A stretch of DNA of 64,000 nt from Caulobacter sp. X (GCF_002742635.1 NZ_PEGF01000002.1:1860001-1924000), one strand, 5' to 3'. Shown: positions 40,685-49,572, counted from the stretch's first letter. Notes: generated from the letters alone by a model not told the origin. Program-made: numbers and translations.

Positions 40685-40703
40685 AAGTGATCACTGTACA
40701 CTT
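40685..40703. promoter_or_regulatory. Imperfect palindrome upstream of the monooxygenase
   Basis: AAGTGATCACTGTACACTT, 16 of 18 arm positions pair, centre near 40694, about 64 nt before the monooxygenase start. It has the size of a TetR-type operator. The regulator is not identified; none is adjacent. Confidence 0.4.
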
Positions 40704-40755
40704 AGAGGGTCGCGCGGCTCTTGCGCTGAATCAAGCAAAAGCCGCGGAGCGTGTT

Positions 40756-41220
40756 TTAGGGGGCCGCGCGCGAGGCCAGGACCGCTGGGCCGTCGATGCG
40801 GGTCCACAGCTGCGACTTGCACAGGAAGTTGCCGATCACGCAGCCCTTGGCGCGCATGGTCTTGGCGTCGACGATGTCGGCGGTGCCCACCAGCGTGACC
40901 TTCAGGGTGGGAACCCAGACGCGGCCCTTCAGCGAGCCGTTGTTCTGGGCTTCGAAGTCACGCAGCAGCTGCTTGCCGACCAGGGTGTCCGTGCCCGACT
41001 TGCGCGCATCGGCCTCGGCCTTGGGGCTGGCCCACACCACGACGCCGCAGGTGCTGGGGCCGCAGTCCTTGATCTCGAGGTGGACGCTGTTCTTCGGATT
41101 GCGCCAGACGCCATAGCTGCGCGAGATATCGCCGCCGTCAGCCGCGTGGGCCGAAGCGGTGATAACGGTCATTCCCAAAGCCGCCGCCAGAGCGGCCTTC
41201 ACGAACTTCACGAAACGCAT
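40756..41220 (-). CDS. Exported DUF2147 protein
   Basis: 154 residues. Signal peptide MRFVKFVKAALAAALGMTVI then TASAHA; mature part has the DUF2147 pattern GVWRNPKNSVHLEIKDCGPS, GVVVWASPKAEADARKSG, LVGKQLLRDFE and KGCVIGNFLCKSQLWTR, with paired cysteines that could form disulphides in the periplasm. The family is a small beta-rich fold, common in alphaproteobacteria, without a known function. The gene stands alone. Confidence 0.85.
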   Translation of the reverse strand: MRFVKFVKAALAAALGMTVITASAHAADGGDISRSYGVWRNPKNSVHLEIKDCGPSTCGVVVWASPKAEADARKSGTDTLVGKQLLRDFEAQNNGSLKGRVWVPTLKVTLVGTADIVDAKTMRAKGCVIGNFLCKSQLWTRIDGPAVLASRAAP

Positions 41221-41300
41221 GGTCGTCGATGCAATTTTTTATGTTGAGAACGGTCAGACTCGAAGATCGCCATTTGGGCTGAATGCGTATCGTTATCAAG

Positions 41301-41356
41301 GGGTGTGGCCGTTCCGCCGATTCAAGTCGTGTAACGGAGGATTTCAGGCCACACCC
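41301..41356. repeat. Inverted repeat, 10-nt arms, upstream of the acyl-CoA dehydrogenase
   Basis: GGGTGTGGCC at 41301-41310 and its exact reverse complement GGCCACACCC at 41347-41356, 36 nt apart. It lies in the 257-nt gap before the valine-degradation cluster and has no T-run; it could be a leader structure or a regulator site. Confidence 0.45.
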
Positions 41357-41477
41357 TTCGCAAGCCGGCGAAAGGTTCCGATGCGGGCGCCGGGCGTGAT
41401 TGACAGCCGCCTGTCTCTGCCGCAGTCAGGCGAAAAGAAGTGAGGGCCGTTCTGCCCCGATCGGGAGGAAGTCGCGC

Positions 41478-42617
41478 ATGGATTTCGCGCTGAACGAGGA
41501 TCAGGTCGCAATTCAAGATGCGGCGCGCGCGTTCGCCGAGGGACAGCTTGCCCCGCATTCGGCCGAATGGGACGAGCAGAAGCATTTCCCTGTCGATGTC
41601 CTGCGCCAGGCCGCCGCGCTGGGCTTCGCCGGCATCTATGTGAACGAGGACGTCGGCGGCAGCAGCCTGTCGCGCCTCGATGCCTCGATCATCTTCGAGG
41701 CGCTGAGCTACGGCGACGTGCCGGTGGCGGCCTATCTGACCATCCACAACATGGCTTCGTGGATGATCGACCGGTTTGGTTCGGAGGACCTGCGCCTGCG
41801 TTATCTGCCGCGCCTGACGTCCATGGAGCTGATCGCCAGCTACTGCCTGACCGAGCCGGGCTCGGGCTCGGACGCCGCGGCGATGCGGACGACGGCCAAG
41901 CTGGACGGCGACCACTATGTCCTGAACGGCGGCAAGGCCTTCATCTCCGGCGGCGGGGTCTCGGACGTCTATGTCGTGATGGCGCGCACGGGCGGCGAGG
42001 GCGCCAAGGGCGTCTCGGCCTTCGTGGTGGAGAAGGGGACGCCGGGCCTCAGCTTCGGGGCCAACGAGCGCAAGATGGGCTGGAACGCCCAGCCCACCGC
42101 CCAGGTCAATTTCGACAATTGCCGTGTGCCGATCGAGAACCGCATCGGCCAGGAAGGCGAGGGCTTCCGCTTCGCCATGATGGGCCTGGACGGCGGGCGG
42201 CTGAACATCGCCTCGTGCTCTCTGGGCGGCGCCCAGTTCGCCCTCGACACCGCCAAGACGTATCTGGAGACCCGCAACCAGTTTGGCCGGCCGCTGAAGG
42301 ACTTCCAGGCGCTGCAGTTCAAGCTGGCGGACATGGCGACCGAGCTGGAAGCCGCCCGCCTGATGGTGCGCCGCGCGGCTCACGCGCTGGACAGCAAGCA
42401 CCCCGAGGCGACCAAGCTGTGCGCCATGGCCAAGCGTTTCGCCACCGACGCGGGCTTCCAGGTCGCCAATGACGCCTTGCAGCTGCATGGCGGCTACGGC
42501 TACCTCCAGGACTATCCGCTGGAGCGCATCGTGCGCGACCTGCGGGTGCACCAGATCCTGGAAGGGACCAACGAGATCATGCGCGTCATCATCGCCCGCG
42601 AGATGTTCCGCCAGTGA
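41478..42617 (+). CDS. Acyl-CoA dehydrogenase, probably isobutyryl-CoA dehydrogenase
   Basis: 379 residues; FAD flavoprotein that makes an enoyl-CoA and passes electrons to ETF. Family marks include YCLTEPGSGSDAAAMRTTAK, NGGKAFISGGGVSDVYVVMA and, at the C-terminus, QLHGGYGYLQDYPLERIVRD and HQILEGTNEIMRVIIAREM, with the catalytic Glu in the last. Genes for 3-hydroxyisobutyryl-CoA hydrolase and 3-hydroxyisobutyrate dehydrogenase lie downstream, so isobutyryl-CoA (valine) is the best substrate guess. ATG 41478 has GGGAGGAAG upstream; the frame is open to 41400 but without family similarity. Confidence 0.9.
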   Translation: MDFALNEDQVAIQDAARAFAEGQLAPHSAEWDEQKHFPVDVLRQAAALGFAGIYVNEDVGGSSLSRLDASIIFEALSYGDVPVAAYLTIHNMASWMIDRFGSEDLRLRYLPRLTSMELIASYCLTEPGSGSDAAAMRTTAKLDGDHYVLNGGKAFISGGGVSDVYVVMARTGGEGAKGVSAFVVEKGTPGLSFGANERKMGWNAQPTAQVNFDNCRVPIENRIGQEGEGFRFAMMGLDGGRLNIASCSLGGAQFALDTAKTYLETRNQFGRPLKDFQALQFKLADMATELEAARLMVRRAAHALDSKHPEATKLCAMAKRFATDAGFQVANDALQLHGGYGYLQDYPLERIVRDLRVHQILEGTNEIMRVIIAREMFRQ

Positions 42618-42624
42618 GCGTCGG

Positions 42625-43233
42625 ATGATCTATCTCTGCCGCCACGGCCAGACCTTCCACAATCGCGAAGGCCGCCTGCAGGGGCGGATGGAGTCGGACC
42701 TGACGCCGCTGGGCCAGGCGCAAGCGCGGGCCATGGCGGCGCTTCTTGACCATCTGGTGGCCCCGCACGAGCGCGGACCGTGGCGGCTGGTCGCCAGCCC
42801 GCTGCGCCGGGCGCGCCACACCGCCGAGGCGATCGGCGAGCGCCTGGGTCTGGCGGTGGAGTTCGATGAGCGCCTCGTGGAAATCGACGTCGGCGAATGG
42901 TCCGGACGGCTCCGCGAGGAGGTGAGGGGCGAGAACCCGCACCTGCACGGAGACGACGCCTGGGGCTTCCACGCGCCGGGCGGCGAAACCTACGAGGCCA
43001 TGACCGCGCGTCTTGACGCTTGGCTGGCGCAGCAGGCGGCTGAGCCGGAGCGCCGCCTGATCGTCGTCAGCCACGGCGTCGCGGGCCGCCTACTGCGCGG
43101 CCTCTACGCGCGTCTCTCGAAGGAAGAGACCCTGCGCCAGGACATCCCGCAGGACGCCATCTTCCGTCTCGCCGGAGGCCGGATCGAGCGTATCGACTGC
43201 GCGCCGGTCGCCGAACCCGCCGAACCCGCCTGA
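42625..43233 (+). CDS. Histidine phosphatase superfamily protein
   Basis: 202 residues. The phosphohistidine motif is at the very start, MIYLCRHGQTFHNREGRLQG (His7 in RHG), with a second His in IVVSHGVAGRLLRGL. Such enzymes hydrolyse phosphate esters; they include phosphoglycerate-mutase-like and cobalamin-related members, but nothing here fixes the substrate. It sits 7 nt after the acyl-CoA dehydrogenase and 9 nt before the hydrolase, so it is in the operon without an obvious role in valine breakdown. Confidence 0.85.
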   Translation: MIYLCRHGQTFHNREGRLQGRMESDLTPLGQAQARAMAALLDHLVAPHERGPWRLVASPLRRARHTAEAIGERLGLAVEFDERLVEIDVGEWSGRLREEVRGENPHLHGDDAWGFHAPGGETYEAMTARLDAWLAQQAAEPERRLIVVSHGVAGRLLRGLYARLSKEETLRQDIPQDAIFRLAGGRIERIDCAPVAEPAEPA

Positions 43234-43242
43234 AGGCCGCCC

Positions 43243-44295
43243 ATGACCGAAGACTCCGAAGTCCTGATCCGCGTCGAGAAGAATGTCGGCCGCATCACGC
43301 TCAACCGCCCCAAGGCTCTGCACGCCCTGACCCTGGGCATGTGCGAGGCGATGATCGCCGCGCTGCTGGACTGGCAGGAAGACCCCGAGATCTACATGGT
43401 GCTGATCGACCACGCGGGCGAGCGCGGCTTCTGCGCGGGCGGCGACATCCGCATGCTGGCCGAGAGCGGGGCCAAGGACGGTGTCGAGGCCCGCAAGTTC
43501 TTTCACACCGAGTACCGGCTGAACCACCTGCTGTTCACCTATGACATTCCCGTCGTGGCGATCATGGACGGCGTGGTGATGGGCGGCGGGGTCGGAATCT
43601 CGATGCCGGCCCACGTGCGGATCGCGACCGAGCGCACGACCTTCGCCATGCCCGAGACCGGCATCGGCCTGTTCCCTGACGTCGGCGGCGGCTGGTACCT
43701 GCCGCGCCTGCCGGGCAAGGCGGGGCTGTGGCTGGCCTTGACCGGCGCCCGGATCAAGGGCGCGGACTGCATGCGGCTGGGCATCGCCACCCACTTCGTG
43801 GAGTTCGGCGCCGTCGAGGGGCTCAAGAAGGCGATCGTCGCAGATCCGCGCCGTATCGATGAGACCTTGCGCAAGTACCGCGCCGACGCCGGCAAGGCCG
43901 CCCTGCTGGGCTTCGAGCAGGACTTGAACCGCCTCTTCGTCGGCGACAGCGTCGAGGAAATCGTCGAGTTCCTGACCCTCGACTCCAGCGACTGGGGCAA
44001 GGCCCAGCTGGAGGTCATGAAGACCAAGTCGCCTCAGACGATGAAGGTCGCCTTCGAGCAGCTGAAGCGCGGCGCGGCCATGACCGACTTCGCCGATAAC
44101 ATGGCCATGGAATATCGGATCGGCTCGCGCGTCGTGCGCAGGCACGACTTCATCGAGGGCGTGCGGGCGGTGATCGTCGACAAGGACAACGCCCCGCGCT
44201 GGAATCCGGCGCGTCTGGAGGACGTCACCGACGCCATGCTGGACGAGATTTTCTCAGCCCTACCGGCGGACGAGGAATGGACGCCGCTGACGTAG
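43243..44295 (+). CDS. 3-hydroxyisobutyryl-CoA hydrolase
   Basis: 350 residues of the crotonase superfamily, ECH_2 type. GRITLNRPKALHALTLGMCE, AGERGFCAGGDIRMLAESG, DGVVMGGGVGISMPAHVRIA and FAMPETGIGLFPDVGGGWYL are diagnostic for the hydrolase that releases 3-hydroxyisobutyrate from its CoA ester, the step that protects against toxic methacrylyl-CoA in valine catabolism. Length (~350) and the extra C-terminal segment separate it from short enoyl-CoA hydratases. Placed within the cluster with its dehydrogenase partners. Confidence 0.9.
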   Translation: MTEDSEVLIRVEKNVGRITLNRPKALHALTLGMCEAMIAALLDWQEDPEIYMVLIDHAGERGFCAGGDIRMLAESGAKDGVEARKFFHTEYRLNHLLFTYDIPVVAIMDGVVMGGGVGISMPAHVRIATERTTFAMPETGIGLFPDVGGGWYLPRLPGKAGLWLALTGARIKGADCMRLGIATHFVEFGAVEGLKKAIVADPRRIDETLRKYRADAGKAALLGFEQDLNRLFVGDSVEEIVEFLTLDSSDWGKAQLEVMKTKSPQTMKVAFEQLKRGAAMTDFADNMAMEYRIGSRVVRRHDFIEGVRAVIVDKDNAPRWNPARLEDVTDAMLDEIFSALPADEEWTPLT

Positions 44296-44353
44296 CGGAT
44301 GTCGTGCGCTAACGTATGTGACAACGATAAAGTGCCGGTTTGGAAGGATCGCC

Positions 44354-45163
44354 ATGCGTAAGCCGCTTCTCAGTCTCGTCGCCGTGCTCGGCCTCGCCGC
44401 CTGCGCCACGCAACCGATGCTGGGACCGCCGCCGCCGCCGCCGCCGCCTTCCGGCGCGGTTGCGATCTCCATCCCCGCCAATATCGCCGCCGCGCTGAGC
44501 GACCCGTCGCGTCCGGCCGCCGACATGGTGCGCGACGAGGCCCGCCATCCGGGCGAGGTCCTGGCCTTCGCGGGCGTCAAGCCGGGCGCCAAGGTCGCCG
44601 ACCTGATTCCGGGCGGCGGCTATTTCACGCGGATCTTTTCGAAGGCCGTCGGTCCCAAGGGCAAGGTCTACGCCTATGTGCCAGACGAACTGACCAAGCT
44701 GGCCAAGCGCGAGCCGGCGGTGAACGCCATCGCCCGCGATCCGGCCTATTCGAACGTGACGGTGATCCTGAACACGCTGCCCAACTTCGCCACGCCGGAG
44801 AAGCTGGACCTGGTGTTCACGGCCCAGAACTATCACGACATGCACGACAAGTTCATGGGCCCCGCCGACCTGTCGGTCGTGAACCGGCAGATCTTCAAGG
44901 CCCTGAAGCCGGGCGGCGTCTATCTGGTCATCGACCACTCGGCCGAGCCGGGCTCGGGCCTGCGCAACACCGAGGACCTGCACCGCATCGACTCGGCGGT
45001 GGTGAAGTCGGAAGTGACCGCCGCGGGCTTCATCTTCGAAGGCGAGAGCAAGGTGCTGCGCGACCCCGCCGACACCCGCAAGGCCAGCGTCTTCGACCCG
45101 TCGATCCGCGGCAAGACCGACCAGTTCGTCTACAAGTTCCGCAAGCCCGCTTCGGCGCGCTGA
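44354..45163 (+). CDS. Lipoprotein with a class I SAM-methyltransferase fold
   Basis: 269 residues. Lipobox LGLAACATQ makes Cys17 the lipidation site, then a nine-proline run, then a methyltransferase-like domain of the COG4798 type: GVKPGAKVADLIPGGGYFTR, AVGPKGKVYAYVPDELTKLA, KALKPGGVYLVIDHSAEPGS. The SAM loop is GGGY rather than a full GxGxG. A methyltransferase fold in the envelope, away from cytoplasmic SAM, is unusual; it may bind another ligand or be inactive. GGAAGGATC precedes ATG 44354. Reason for its place in this cluster is unknown. Confidence 0.82.
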   Translation: MRKPLLSLVAVLGLAACATQPMLGPPPPPPPPSGAVAISIPANIAAALSDPSRPAADMVRDEARHPGEVLAFAGVKPGAKVADLIPGGGYFTRIFSKAVGPKGKVYAYVPDELTKLAKREPAVNAIARDPAYSNVTVILNTLPNFATPEKLDLVFTAQNYHDMHDKFMGPADLSVVNRQIFKALKPGGVYLVIDHSAEPGSGLRNTEDLHRIDSAVVKSEVTAAGFIFEGESKVLRDPADTRKASVFDPSIRGKTDQFVYKFRKPASAR

Positions 45164-45186
45164 CGGGCGCGAGCCATAACCATAAG

Positions 45187-45210
45187 AGCCGCGCCCAACG
45201 AGGCGCGGTT
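45187..45210 (+). terminator. Hairpin before the 3-hydroxyisobutyrate dehydrogenase gene
   Basis: AGCCGCGCC / GGCGCGGTT type stem (7 perfect bp plus a G-U and an A-T pair), loop CAACGA, then CGTCTTTG. It lies 24 nt after the methyltransferase stop and 21 nt before mmsB, so it may partly separate mmsB from the rest of the cluster. Confidence 0.5.
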
Positions 45211-45231
45211 CGTCTTTGCAGGGAGTAGCGG

Positions 45232-46128
45232 ATGACCCGCGTCGCGTTCATCGGGCTGGGCAACATGGGCGGCGGCATGGCCGCCAACCAGGCGGGCGCC
45301 GGCCATCAGGTCCGCGCCTTCGACCTGTCGGCGGACGCCCTGGCGCGCGCGACGACCGCTGGCTGCCAGGCCGCGGCCTCGGTCGCCGAGGCGGTCGCCG
45401 ACGCCGAGGTGGTGATCACCATGCTGCCCGCCGGTCCGCACGTGCGCTCGGTCTATGGCGAGCAGGTGTTCAACAGCGCGCCGAAGTCCGCCCTGCTGAT
45501 CGACTGCTCGACGATCGACGTCGAGACCGCCCGCGACGTGGCGCGCCAGGCGGGGGAGGCGGGCTTCCGCTTCGCCGACGCGCCGGTGTCCGGCGGGGTG
45601 ATGGCCGCCGAGGCCGGGACCCTGGCCTTCATGGTCGGGTGCGACGAGGCCGATTTCTCGGCGGTCGAGGCGGCGCTGGAGCCGATGTCGCGCGCCACGA
45701 TCCGGGCGGGCGATCACGGGGCGGGGCAGGCGGCCAAGATCTGCAACAACATGCTGCTGGGGATCTCGATGCTGGGCGTCTGCGAGGCCTTCGCCCTGGC
45801 CGAGAAGCTGGGCCTGGCGGCCGATCGCTTCTTCGACATCGCCAATAAGTCATCGGGGCAGTGCTGGTCGCTCAGCACCTATTGCCCCGTGCCGGGCGTC
45901 GGCCCCCAGACCCCGGCCGATCGCGGCTACGAGGGCGGATTCGCCACGACCATGATGCTGAAGGACCTGAAGCTGGCCCAAGGCGCGGCCGCCCAGGCTG
46001 GGGCGTCGACGCCGCTGGGCGCGCAGGCCGAGGCGCTGTACGCGCTGTTCGCCGCCAATGGCTTTGGCGGCAAGGATTTCTCGGCCGTGATCCAGCTTCT
46101 ACGGGGTAGGCTGAGCGAACTGGCCTGA
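45232..46128 (+). CDS. mmsB: 3-hydroxyisobutyrate dehydrogenase
   Basis: 298 residues; NAD-dependent oxidation of 3-hydroxyisobutyrate to methylmalonate semialdehyde in valine catabolism. VAFIGLGNMGGGMAANQAGA is the Rossmann and fingerprint start, FADAPVSGGVMAAEAGTLAF the substrate loop, and GAGQAAKICNNMLLGISM holds the catalytic lysine Lys169. A weak hairpin separates it from the preceding gene, and CAGGGAGTAGCGG lies before the ATG. mmsA is not in this window. Confidence 0.93.
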   Translation: MTRVAFIGLGNMGGGMAANQAGAGHQVRAFDLSADALARATTAGCQAAASVAEAVADAEVVITMLPAGPHVRSVYGEQVFNSAPKSALLIDCSTIDVETARDVARQAGEAGFRFADAPVSGGVMAAEAGTLAFMVGCDEADFSAVEAALEPMSRATIRAGDHGAGQAAKICNNMLLGISMLGVCEAFALAEKLGLAADRFFDIANKSSGQCWSLSTYCPVPGVGPQTPADRGYEGGFATTMMLKDLKLAQGAAAQAGASTPLGAQAEALYALFAANGFGGKDFSAVIQLLRGRLSELA

Positions 46129-46300
46129 CGCCGGGGAGGCCTCGATCAGAGCGTTTATCGACAAAATCAGGTCCGCGGATCCGGTATTTCTATTTGCTAG
46201 GTAAACGCCCTTAGATGGACACTCGTGGCGCTTGGTGCGAAAAGCCCAACCAATAATCAAGGGGACCGCCGACCGTCGGGCCGTCGGTTTAGAGATCGCT

Positions 46301-47527
46301 ATGGACTACAAAGCCGCGTTCCGCAGCGCCGTCGATCAGATTCGCGACGAGGGCCGTTACCGGGTCTTCGCCGACCTGAAGCGCCAGCGCGGCCAGTTTC
46401 CACGGGCCACCTGGACCCGTCAGGACGGCTCGGAACGCGAAGTCGTGGTCTGGTGCAGCAACGACTATCTCGGCCAGGGCCAGAACCCGGTCGTGCTGGA
46501 AGCCATGAAGGGCGCGGTCGACGCGCACGGCTCCGGCTCGGGCGGCACCCGCAACATCTCGGGCACCAATCACGACCACGTCCTGCTGGAGCAGGAACTG
46601 GCCGATCTGCACGGCAAGGAAGCCGCGCTGCTGTTCACCTCGGGCTACGTCTCGAACGAAGCCAGCCTGTCGGTGGTCCAGAAGATCCTGCCGGGCCTGA
46701 TCATCTTCTCGGACGAGCTGAACCACGCCTCGATGATCGCCGGCATCCGCAACGGCGGCGGCCCGCGCAAGATCTTCAAGCACAACGACCTGGCGCACCT
46801 GGAAGAACTGTTGGCGGCCGCGCCGGCCGACGCGCCCAAGCTGATCGCCTTCGAAAGCGTCTATTCGATGGACGGCGACATCGCCGACATCGCCGGCACG
46901 ATCGCGCTCGCCAAGAAGTACGGCGCGATGACCTATCTGGACGAAGTCCACGCGGTCGGCATGTACGGCCCGCGCGGCGGCGGCGTCGCCGAGCGCGAAG
47001 GCCTGATGGGCGACATCGACATCATCGAAGGCACGCTGGGCAAGGCGTTCGGCGTCATGGGCGGCTACATCACCGGCGACACCGAGGTGATCGACGCCAT
47101 CCGCCTGATGGCCGCCGGCTTCATCTTCACGACCTCGCTGCCGCCGGCCCTGGTGGCCGGCTCGCTGGCCAGCGTCCGTTGGCTGAAGCAGCACCCGGAA
47201 GTGCGTGAGATCCACCAGGAGCGCGCCGCGACCTTGAAGGCCATGTTCCGCGCCGCCGGCCTGCCGGTGATGGACAGCGAGAGCCACATCGTCCCGGTGC
47301 TGGTCGGCGACCCTGTCCACTGCAAGATGATCAGCGACATGCTGCTGGCCGACCACGGCGTCTATGTGCAGCCGATCAACTATCCGACCGTTCCGCGCGG
47401 CACCGAGCGCCTGCGCTTCACCCCCACGCCGTTCCACACCGACGAGATGATGCGCAAGCTGGTCTCGGCCATGGAAAAGCTGTGGGCCCATTGCAACGTC
47501 GCCCGCATGGGCGGTCACGCCGCTTAA
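46301..47527 (+). CDS. hemA: 5-aminolevulinate synthase (C4 pathway)
   Basis: 408 residues; PLP enzyme that condenses glycine and succinyl-CoA to 5-aminolevulinate, the first haem step in alphaproteobacteria. DYKAAFRSAVDQIRDEGRYR is the family N-terminus, GSGSGGTRNISGTNHDHVLL binds substrates, and the PLP lysine is Lys248 (IIEGTLGKAFGVMGG). ATG 46301 is chosen over 46232 for family fit. The upstream gap (46129-46300) shows no FNR/FixK palindrome. Confidence 0.97.
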   Translation: MDYKAAFRSAVDQIRDEGRYRVFADLKRQRGQFPRATWTRQDGSEREVVVWCSNDYLGQGQNPVVLEAMKGAVDAHGSGSGGTRNISGTNHDHVLLEQELADLHGKEAALLFTSGYVSNEASLSVVQKILPGLIIFSDELNHASMIAGIRNGGGPRKIFKHNDLAHLEELLAAAPADAPKLIAFESVYSMDGDIADIAGTIALAKKYGAMTYLDEVHAVGMYGPRGGGVAEREGLMGDIDIIEGTLGKAFGVMGGYITGDTEVIDAIRLMAAGFIFTTSLPPALVAGSLASVRWLKQHPEVREIHQERAATLKAMFRAAGLPVMDSESHIVPVLVGDPVHCKMISDMLLADHGVYVQPINYPTVPRGTERLRFTPTPFHTDEMMRKLVSAMEKLWAHCNVARMGGHAA

Positions 47528-47574
47528 GGACACAACGCACTTCAGCTTCGACCAGCCCAACCATCGTCGAAACG

Positions 47575-47602
47575 AAAAACGCCGCCGGAGTCCGGCGGCG
47601 TT
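47575..47602. terminator. Bidirectional terminator between hemA and mucR
   Basis: AACGCCGCCGGA / TCCGGCGGCGTT, a perfect 12-bp inverted repeat with a 1-nt centre. On the minus strand it is followed by TTTTTCG, so it is a strong end for mucR; on the plus strand the T-run is short. Confidence 0.85.
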
Positions 47603-47642
47603 CGCGTGCCCGGAAGGCATCCAGACAAAGACTTGGCGGCGG

Positions 47643-48089
47643 TCAGCTGCCGCGCCGCACGCCCTTGCCCAGGCCGATCTTCTTGGCGAAGTCCGAGCGC
47701 CGGGCGGCGTAAGCCGGAGCCACCATCGGATAGTCGGGCGGGAGGCCCCACTTGCGACGGTACTCCTCCGGGCTCATGTCGTAGTGCGAGCGCAGGTAGC
47801 GCTTCAGCATCTTCAGCTTTTTTCCGTCCTCCAGGCAGACGATGTAGTCGTGCTGCACCGACCGGCCCACCGGCACCGCCGGCTTGGCCTTCTCCACCGG
47901 GCGCGGCGGCTCGCCGCCGTTGTTCAACGACGTCAGCGCGTCGTGCACCGTCCGGATCAGCTCGGGAATGGCCGTCTGCGACACGGTGTTCTGGCTTACA
48001 TAGGCCGCCACGATTTCCGCGCTAAGGCCCAGGATGTCGAGGCTGTTGGTGCTGGCCGTGTCCGAAGTGCCGCCGCCCTGAGACGCCAT
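47643..48089 (-). CDS. mucR: MucR/Ros-family transcriptional regulator
   Basis: 148 residues. The zinc-finger domain of MucR is present: DYIVCLEDGKKLKMLKRYLR (Cys and the LKRYLR helix), HYDMSPEEYRRKWGLPPDYP and APAYAARRSDFAKKIGLGKG. The N-terminal half is the oligomerization domain (ALDILGL... VSQTAIPELIRTVH). MucR proteins repress many cell-cycle and surface genes together with SciP in Caulobacter. The frame reaches 48158, but ATG 48089 gives the family start MASQGGGTSDTA. Which paralogue (MucR1 or MucR2) it is cannot be told with certainty; from synteny memory it resembles MucR2. Confidence 0.93.
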   Translation of the reverse strand: MASQGGGTSDTASTNSLDILGLSAEIVAAYVSQNTVSQTAIPELIRTVHDALTSLNNGGEPPRPVEKAKPAVPVGRSVQHDYIVCLEDGKKLKMLKRYLRSHYDMSPEEYRRKWGLPPDYPMVAPAYAARRSDFAKKIGLGKGVRRGS

Positions 48090-48253
48090 GAGATATCCCA
48101 CTCTCGTTGCTGTCGTTGTTATTTCGCAGGGGGATGGAGCCGCCCTGCGCGACTGCAACGCACAGCTTCGCCTGTGGTTCCAAGATTGATTGCCGCGCCT
48201 ATCTCGTTAAAGAGGGCGCCTCTGCCGACTCCCCGCAGCGCCAGGAGAGCGTG

Positions 48254-49540
48254 ATGACCCAAGACAACCTCAGCGCCTTTTTCGGCGCGGACCTCGCCAC
48301 CGCCGACCGTGACATCTTCGATCGTATCGGTCGCGAACTGGATCGGCAGCAGAACCAGATCGAACTGATCGCCTCGGAGAACATCGTCTCCAAGGCCGTC
48401 TTGGAGGCTCAGGGCTCGATCCTGACCAACAAGTACGCCGAGGGTTATCCCGGCAAGCGCTATTATGGCGGCTGCGAATATGTCGACGAGATCGAGACCA
48501 TCGCCATCGAACGCGCCAAGGCGCTGTTCGGCGCCGGATTCGCCAACGTCCAGCCGCACTCGGGCTCGCAGGCCAACCAGGCGGTGTTCATGGCCCTGCT
48601 GCAGCCGGGCGACACGTTCCTGGGCATGGACCTGGCCGCCGGCGGTCACCTGACCCACGGCTCTCCCGCCAACCAGTCGGGCAAGTGGTTCAAGCCGATC
48701 TCCTACAGCGTTCGCCAGCAGGACCAACTGATCGACTATGACGGCGTGGCCGAGATCGCCCAGCGCGAAAAGCCCAAGCTGATCATCGCCGGCGGCAGCG
48801 CCTACAGCCGCGAGATCGACTTCGCCAAGTTCCGCCAGATCGCCGACAGCATCGGCGCCTATCTGATGGTCGACATGGCTCACTATGCGGGCCTGATCGC
48901 CGGCGGCGCCTATCCGAACCCGATCCCGCACGCCCACGTCGTGACCACCACCACGCACAAGACCCTGCGCGGTCCGCGCGGCGGCATGGTGCTGACCAAC
49001 GACGAAGCGATCATCAAGAAGGTCAATTCGGCCGTGTTCCCGGGCCTGCAAGGCGGTCCGCTTGAGCACGTGATCGCCGCCAAGGCCGTGGCCTTCGGCG
49101 AGGCGCTGCGGCCGGAGTTCAAGGCCTACGCCAAGCAGGTGGTCGCCAACGCTCGCGCGCTGTCGGAAGCCCTGCTGAAGTCGGGCGTCAACATCGTCTC
49201 GGGCGGCACCGACAGCCACCTGATGCTGGTCGACCTGCGGCCGAAGGGCGTGACGGGCCGCGACGCCGAGCACAGCCTCGAGCGCGCCCACATGACCTGC
49301 AACAAGAACGGCGTGCCGTTCGACACCGCGCCGTTCACGGTCACCTCGGGCATCCGCCTGGGCACGCCGGCCGGCACGACGCGGGGCTTCAAGGAAGCCG
49401 AGTTCACCCGCGTCGGCGAGCTGATCGGCGAAGTGGTCAACGGCCTGGCCGCCAACGGTCCCGACGGCAACGCCGAGGTCGAGGCCAAGGTGCGCCAGGA
49501 AGTGCTGGCCTTGACGGGTCGGTTCCCGATCTACAACTAA
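48254..49540 (+). CDS. glyA: Serine hydroxymethyltransferase
   Basis: 428 residues; PLP enzyme interconverting serine and glycine with tetrahydrofolate, supplying one-carbon units. RQQNQIELIASENIVSKAVL is the start of the core, HSGSQANQAVFMALLQPGDT and VDMAHYAGLIAGGAYPNPIP follow, and the PLP lysine is Lys236 (TTTTHKTLRGPRGG). CCAGGAGAGC before ATG 48254 decides the start; the frame upstream to 48107 is not conserved. Heads the glyA-nrdR-ribH-nusB-thiL run. The region between mucR and glyA showed no glycine riboswitch. Confidence 0.98.
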   Translation: MTQDNLSAFFGADLATADRDIFDRIGRELDRQQNQIELIASENIVSKAVLEAQGSILTNKYAEGYPGKRYYGGCEYVDEIETIAIERAKALFGAGFANVQPHSGSQANQAVFMALLQPGDTFLGMDLAAGGHLTHGSPANQSGKWFKPISYSVRQQDQLIDYDGVAEIAQREKPKLIIAGGSAYSREIDFAKFRQIADSIGAYLMVDMAHYAGLIAGGAYPNPIPHAHVVTTTTHKTLRGPRGGMVLTNDEAIIKKVNSAVFPGLQGGPLEHVIAAKAVAFGEALRPEFKAYAKQVVANARALSEALLKSGVNIVSGGTDSHLMLVDLRPKGVTGRDAEHSLERAHMTCNKNGVPFDTAPFTVTSGIRLGTPAGTTRGFKEAEFTRVGELIGEVVNGLAANGPDGNAEVEAKVRQEVLALTGRFPIYN

Positions 49541-49572
49541 TATGGTCTAGGCGCCGCGGGAGGGGCCACATC

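Noticed and set aside
48090..48253. Glycine riboswitch ahead of glyA
   Set aside because: The aptamer consensus was not found in the mucR-glyA gap.
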